A stretch of 64,000 bases of DNA from Bacillus sp. FJAT-47783 (lineage in GTDB: Bacteria; Bacillota; Bacilli; Bacillales; Aeribacillaceae). The notes beneath the pieces were generated by a model that worked only from the letters and a program-made list of their open reading frames with translations, was not told the DNA's origin and did not search any database. Of the stretch, positions 60,859-64,000 are shown in pieces. The stretch covers positions 62,001 to 126,000 of the forward strand of contig NZ_JAKZKS010000005.1 of assembly GCF_022808615.1 (NCBI RefSeq), written 5' to 3'. Position numbers and translations under genes: made by a program. Positions within the stretch are counted from its first letter, which is position 1; each line of letters opens with the position of its first letter.

Positions 60859-63800
60859 GCGAAAATCTTCCTTTCAACTTCACATAGCGGGATTTGGATT
60901 TTCGTATCCTTTCCGTTTTCAACGTAATAGCCAAACCCTGGATTGATATCGGTTTCCTTTCGGTTGAACGGAAACGTAAATAGATTTTGCTCAGATTTTT
61001 TCATTAAGATGACAGCTTGACGAACTTGTTTAATTTCCGCTGTGAGAGCATCGAAGCCTTTTGAAAATTCATTATGGTTACCTGAGACAACAAGGTTAAA
61101 GCCGAGGTGGCTGTAGTTTTTCATAAATTTCGACAAGCGATCTTGAATCATGCTGTCAATTGTTTGCTGGAATCTAGCAAAACCGTCAATGACAAGTAGT
61201 ATCGGTGAAAAGGTTAAACGTTCAACCTCACCACGCTGAACGGCTTCTAAATAATCTTGCTCTCTTTTTTGCAGTAGTTGTTCCTTCTCATCAAGCCACT
61301 TCACAATATGTTCTTTCGTTTCCATATAATCAATCTCTTTTTCGTTAATAAAACTTGAAAGACCACGATTGATGGAATCAAACACACCGATCCCCGTCGT
61401 TTCAGAAAGCGCTTTGTGTAACACAATTTTTAATACATTTGTCTTTCCTTTTTGTGTTTGTCCAAGAATGATGCAATGTTTATGTTTAACAAAGTCAATG
61501 TACACAGGTTGAACAAACTCTTCATCTAGACCGAGTGGGATCAGCCCTTGTTGCATCACAACCCTTCGATTATGATTCAATTCCTTCATCGTTAATTTCG
61601 AAGGAAGCATTGGAATTGGATCAGGTTGTTTTACGTCCGCATATTTTTCTCTTAGCTGCTGAATATCTTCTTTTAACTGATCAAACATTTGGAAATCATC
61701 TTCTCCATCAGCAGGTAAAAATATTTGCGCAAAAAAGGCTTGTTCCTTCTTAATGATAGCGCGGCCTGGTATTGCTTCAGGAGAATATGGGACTTTCCCT
61801 AATATGGCATACGCTTCTGAATTGTCCATTAAATAATGGACAATTTTTGTCTTTAAGTTATTCATAAGCGATTGACGAATCGCATTGATTCTCGTTGCTG
61901 TAAAAATCATATAAATCCCAAGCGATTGACCGTCGCGAACAAATTGTGTAAATTGCATTTCCACATCTTCGAGCTCTTCTTTCGCAAGATCAAAGTTATC
62001 AATCGCGATAAAGATAAGTGGAAGCTTTTTCTCACTAACGACATTGTACATGTTAATATTGCTTACTTCCTGCTCTTGGAACAATTGCTTTCTCCGGTTC
62101 ATCTCTTCTTTCATGATCCGTAAAAACTTTTCAATTTTTCGTTCTTGATCCATTCGGAAATAGTCTGCCGTATGCGGGAGTTGACGCAATGGTAAAAGAG
62201 CGCCATTTCCAAAATCAAAAACATAATAATGAAGCTGTTCTGGATTATATTGAGAAGCAAAGTTTAGTAACAACGTCATAACGGTTACAGATTTTCCATA
62301 TCCTGAAGAACCAAAAATACCGATATTGCCATCTTCCATCATTTGATAGCTGTACGGCTCCTGCAGCTGCTTCTCCGGTTCATCCGTTAGTCCAATATAA
62401 AATTCACCCTGTTTTTTCGAAACATAACTCCATCGCGAAATTCGAGGTGATAGCGGCGGTAGCCATGGACTTCTCAACTTTTCAATGTTTAATGCTTGCT
62501 GAGTTTCTTCGATTTTATCAACGATGACTTCAATTTCTGGTTTCACATCTTTTTTCTCTTGATCTTGGGCTTGTACGTCTGACAACGGTATGAGCCCTAA
62601 ATCTGTCACAATGGCAATTTCATCTTCTGTTTCAATGGATTCTTCTAAATATGGCGCACCACTCCATGCCGATTGGAAAAGTTCGTACACTTCATTGTTT
62701 CCGACCTGTAAGTATCCTCGCCCTGTTACGGTAATTGACGCAGCATCCGCATTTTTTAACACTTCTTTACTATCAGAAGCGTCCTGTACTTTTAAAGCAA
62801 CTTTAAAGCGAGCGTTACTCCAAATTTGGTCGTCAATGACTCCTCCAGGCTTTTGCGTGGCCAAAATAAGGTGGACACCTAAGCTTCGTCCAATACGGGC
62901 AGCACTCACTAACTCCCGAATAAACTCCGGTTCTTCACTTTTTAATTCCGCAAATTCATCTGAAATTAAAAATAGATGTGGAAGCGGCTCCTTCGCTTCA
63001 CCTTGTTTATATAAGGTTGTATAGTCATTAATATGATTGACTTCGTATTCATCAAACAAGCGCTGTCGTCGTTTCAATTCACTTTTGATCGATGCAAGTG
63101 CTCGAGCACTGAAGTTTTTACTTCCTTCAATGTTTGTAATCGTCCCTAATAAATGAGGCATGTTTTTAAATGGTTGTGCCATTCCTCCACCTTTATAGTC
63201 AATGAGAAGAAAAGCTACTTCATGCGGATGGAAATGAACAGCTAACGATAAAATATACGTTTGTAAAAATTCACTTTTCCCTGAACCAGTCGTACCGGCT
63301 AAAAGACCGTGCGGACCATGCGCTTTCTCATGTAGGTTTAATTCGACGATGTCTTCCTTTCCTTTTAACCCAATTGGAACAGCTAAAGATTTTGATGATT
63401 CACGTGTAAGCCAATTTTGTTCGATTAATAAATCGTCTATATCATTCGCTTTTAACATCCCTAAAAAGGAGACGCTTGTTGGAATGGAGTTCGTCATCCC
63501 TACTTGATGGTCAAGCGTTCTTAACATCCGCGCAAACTTTTCGTTATCCTCTCTTTTATGTGAATCGATTTTAAACGGTATTTGCACGGCTTTTTGTTGC
63601 TGGATGAGGATGTCCCCTTCCTGTTCATTGATATACCTTACAAGTGTATAAATATGTTCTGTCAAACTTTCCTTCGTTTCAGCAGCAAAAATAGTTGATA
63701 TGCCTAAATGTGGATGATCTCCTTCTAAATACTCCAAAATGACATGCTCGGATATGAGCTGCTGATTCGTGACAATAAACACGATGTGCGGGAAAAAACG

Positions 63801-63998
63801 TTTTTTCCCTTTATTCTCATCAAGATCTCGTTCACGCAAAACCTCGTAGATCGAAGAAAGCAACTGATCTCTCGTTTGCTCGTTATAAATAAACCCTTTT
63901 GCATGAGCATGCGGGAGCTGAAAATGTGGTAGCCATTTCATCCACTCCCAGTCTTGATATTCCTTTTCATCAAAAATGAATACAAAACGAAGGTCGTG
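60855..63998 (-). CDS. essC: Type VII secretion ATPase EssC, C-terminal part (gene cut by window end)
   Basis: The reading frame is open to the edge of the window (HDLRFVFIFDEKEYQDWEW precedes the first Met at 63941), so about 1047 residues are seen and the N-terminal FHA and membrane part are missing. Three FtsK/SpoIIIE-type ATPase domains are present: GTTGSGKSEFLQTY (about residue 216 counted from the Met), GSSGYGKSVTVMT (about 547) and GQTQKGKTNVLKI (about 830). The first has an intact Walker B-like FLLIDYKGGGMA. EssC powers and selects substrates; in S. aureus its C-terminal variants match specific effector sets. Confidence 0.95.
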   Translation of the reverse strand, partial: HDLRFVFIFDEKEYQDWEWMKWLPHFQLPHAHAKGFIYNEQTRDQLLSSIYEVLRERDLDENKGKKRFFPHIVFIVTNQQLISEHVILEYLEGDHPHLGISTIFAAETKESLTEHIYTLVRYINEQEGDILIQQQKAVQIPFKIDSHKREDNEKFARMLRTLDHQVGMTNSIPTSVSFLGMLKANDIDDLLIEQNWLTRESSKSLAVPIGLKGKEDIVELNLHEKAHGPHGLLAGTTGSGKSEFLQTYILSLAVHFHPHEVAFLLIDYKGGGMAQPFKNMPHLLGTITNIEGSKNFSARALASIKSELKRRQRLFDEYEVNHINDYTTLYKQGEAKEPLPHLFLISDEFAELKSEEPEFIRELVSAARIGRSLGVHLILATQKPGGVIDDQIWSNARFKVALKVQDASDSKEVLKNADAASITVTGRGYLQVGNNEVYELFQSAWSGAPYLEESIETEDEIAIVTDLGLIPLSDVQAQDQEKKDVKPEIEVIVDKIEETQQALNIEKLRSPWLPPLSPRISRWSYVSKKQGEFYIGLTDEPEKQLQEPYSYQMMEDGNIGIFGSSGYGKSVTVMTLLLNFASQYNPEQLHYYVFDFGNGALLPLRQLPHTADYFRMDQERKIEKFLRIMKEEMNRRKQLFQEQEVSNINMYNVVSEKKLPLIFIAIDNFDLAKEELEDVEMQFTQFVRDGQSLGIYMIFTATRINAIRQSLMNNLKTKIVHYLMDNSEAYAILGKVPYSPEAIPGRAIIKKEQAFFAQIFLPADGEDDFQMFDQLKEDIQQLREKYADVKQPDPIPMLPSKLTMKELNHNRRVVMQQGLIPLGLDEEFVQPVYIDFVKHKHCIILGQTQKGKTNVLKIVLHKALSETTGIGVFDSINRGLSSFINEKEIDYMETKEHIVKWLDEKEQLLQKREQDYLEAVQRGEVERLTFSPILLVIDGFARFQQTIDSMIQDRLSKFMKNYSHLGFNLVVSGNHNEFSKGFDALTAEIKQVRQAVILMKKSEQNLFTFPFNRKETDINPGFGYYVENGKDTKIQIPLCEVERKIFA

Positions 63999-64000
63999 AT

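Overview
The window looks like a chromosomal segment of a low-GC Gram-positive bacterium of the family Bacillaceae. The main grounds are a complete 12-gene purine operon headed by a purine riboswitch and PurR boxes, the gene order pcrB-pcrA-ligA-camS / putP / gatCAB / dgkB / rlmCD and yerA-yerB-yerC familiar from Bacillus subtilis, many AGGAGG-type ribosome binding sites with frequent TTG starts, and a Firmicutes-type (Yuk/Ess) type VII secretion locus. No rRNA or tRNA gene was seen. The species cannot be named from the sequence alone.

Layout. Positions 1-6500 are an accessory stretch: a small heme-type membrane protein, a cupin protein and a decayed second copy of its 3' part, a formate/nitrite transporter with a perfect FNR box, an Rrf2-regulator/oxidoreductase pair with twin operators, a broken LXG toxin fragment, a DUF1643 gene and other decayed sequence. 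Positions 6790-10162 hold a four-gene response regulator / ABC transporter / histidine kinase unit on the minus strand. Positions 10.2-12.3 kb carry a MITE, a zinc-ribbon protein, a dead IS4-type transposase and a ParE/Phd toxin-antitoxin pair. Positions 12.6-36.8 kb are mostly conserved housekeeping genes (rlmCD, dgkB, gatCAB, hsp20, putP, camS, ligA, pcrA, pcrB, yerC, yerB, yerA). An island between dgkB and gatB holds two CBO0543-type membrane proteins, a long aromatic amino acid hydroxylase, a PAS/HD-GYP protein, a second MITE copy and clusters of a 20-bp palindromic motif. Positions 37.35-50.27 kb are purEKBCSQLFMNHD, transcribed on the minus strand from a promoter near 50.6 kb, with yebG upstream.

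Positions 51.0-64.0 kb are the distal half of a type VII secretion locus read on the minus strand: essC (cut by the window end), esaA, essA, a WXG100-type protein, a 415-residue effector candidate with a glycine-zipper membrane segment, a 263-residue probable partner protein and a DUF5381 membrane protein. The last two, plus the tail of the effector, are duplicated downstream. The result is two intact partner genes, four DUF5381 copies (one frameshifted) and an orphan effector tail. I read this as an effector/chaperone/immunity cassette that has been diversifying; it is the most likely home of an undescribed system here.

Non-coding signals deserve as much attention as the genes. They include two helically phased (20-21 bp period) TTGC arrays, a CRISPR-like but cas-less row of 20-bp palindromes, a structure fitting the Bacillaceae-1 RNA motif, a riboswitch whose terminator and antiterminator can both be drawn, and a structured repeat lying inside the pur operon between purF and purM.
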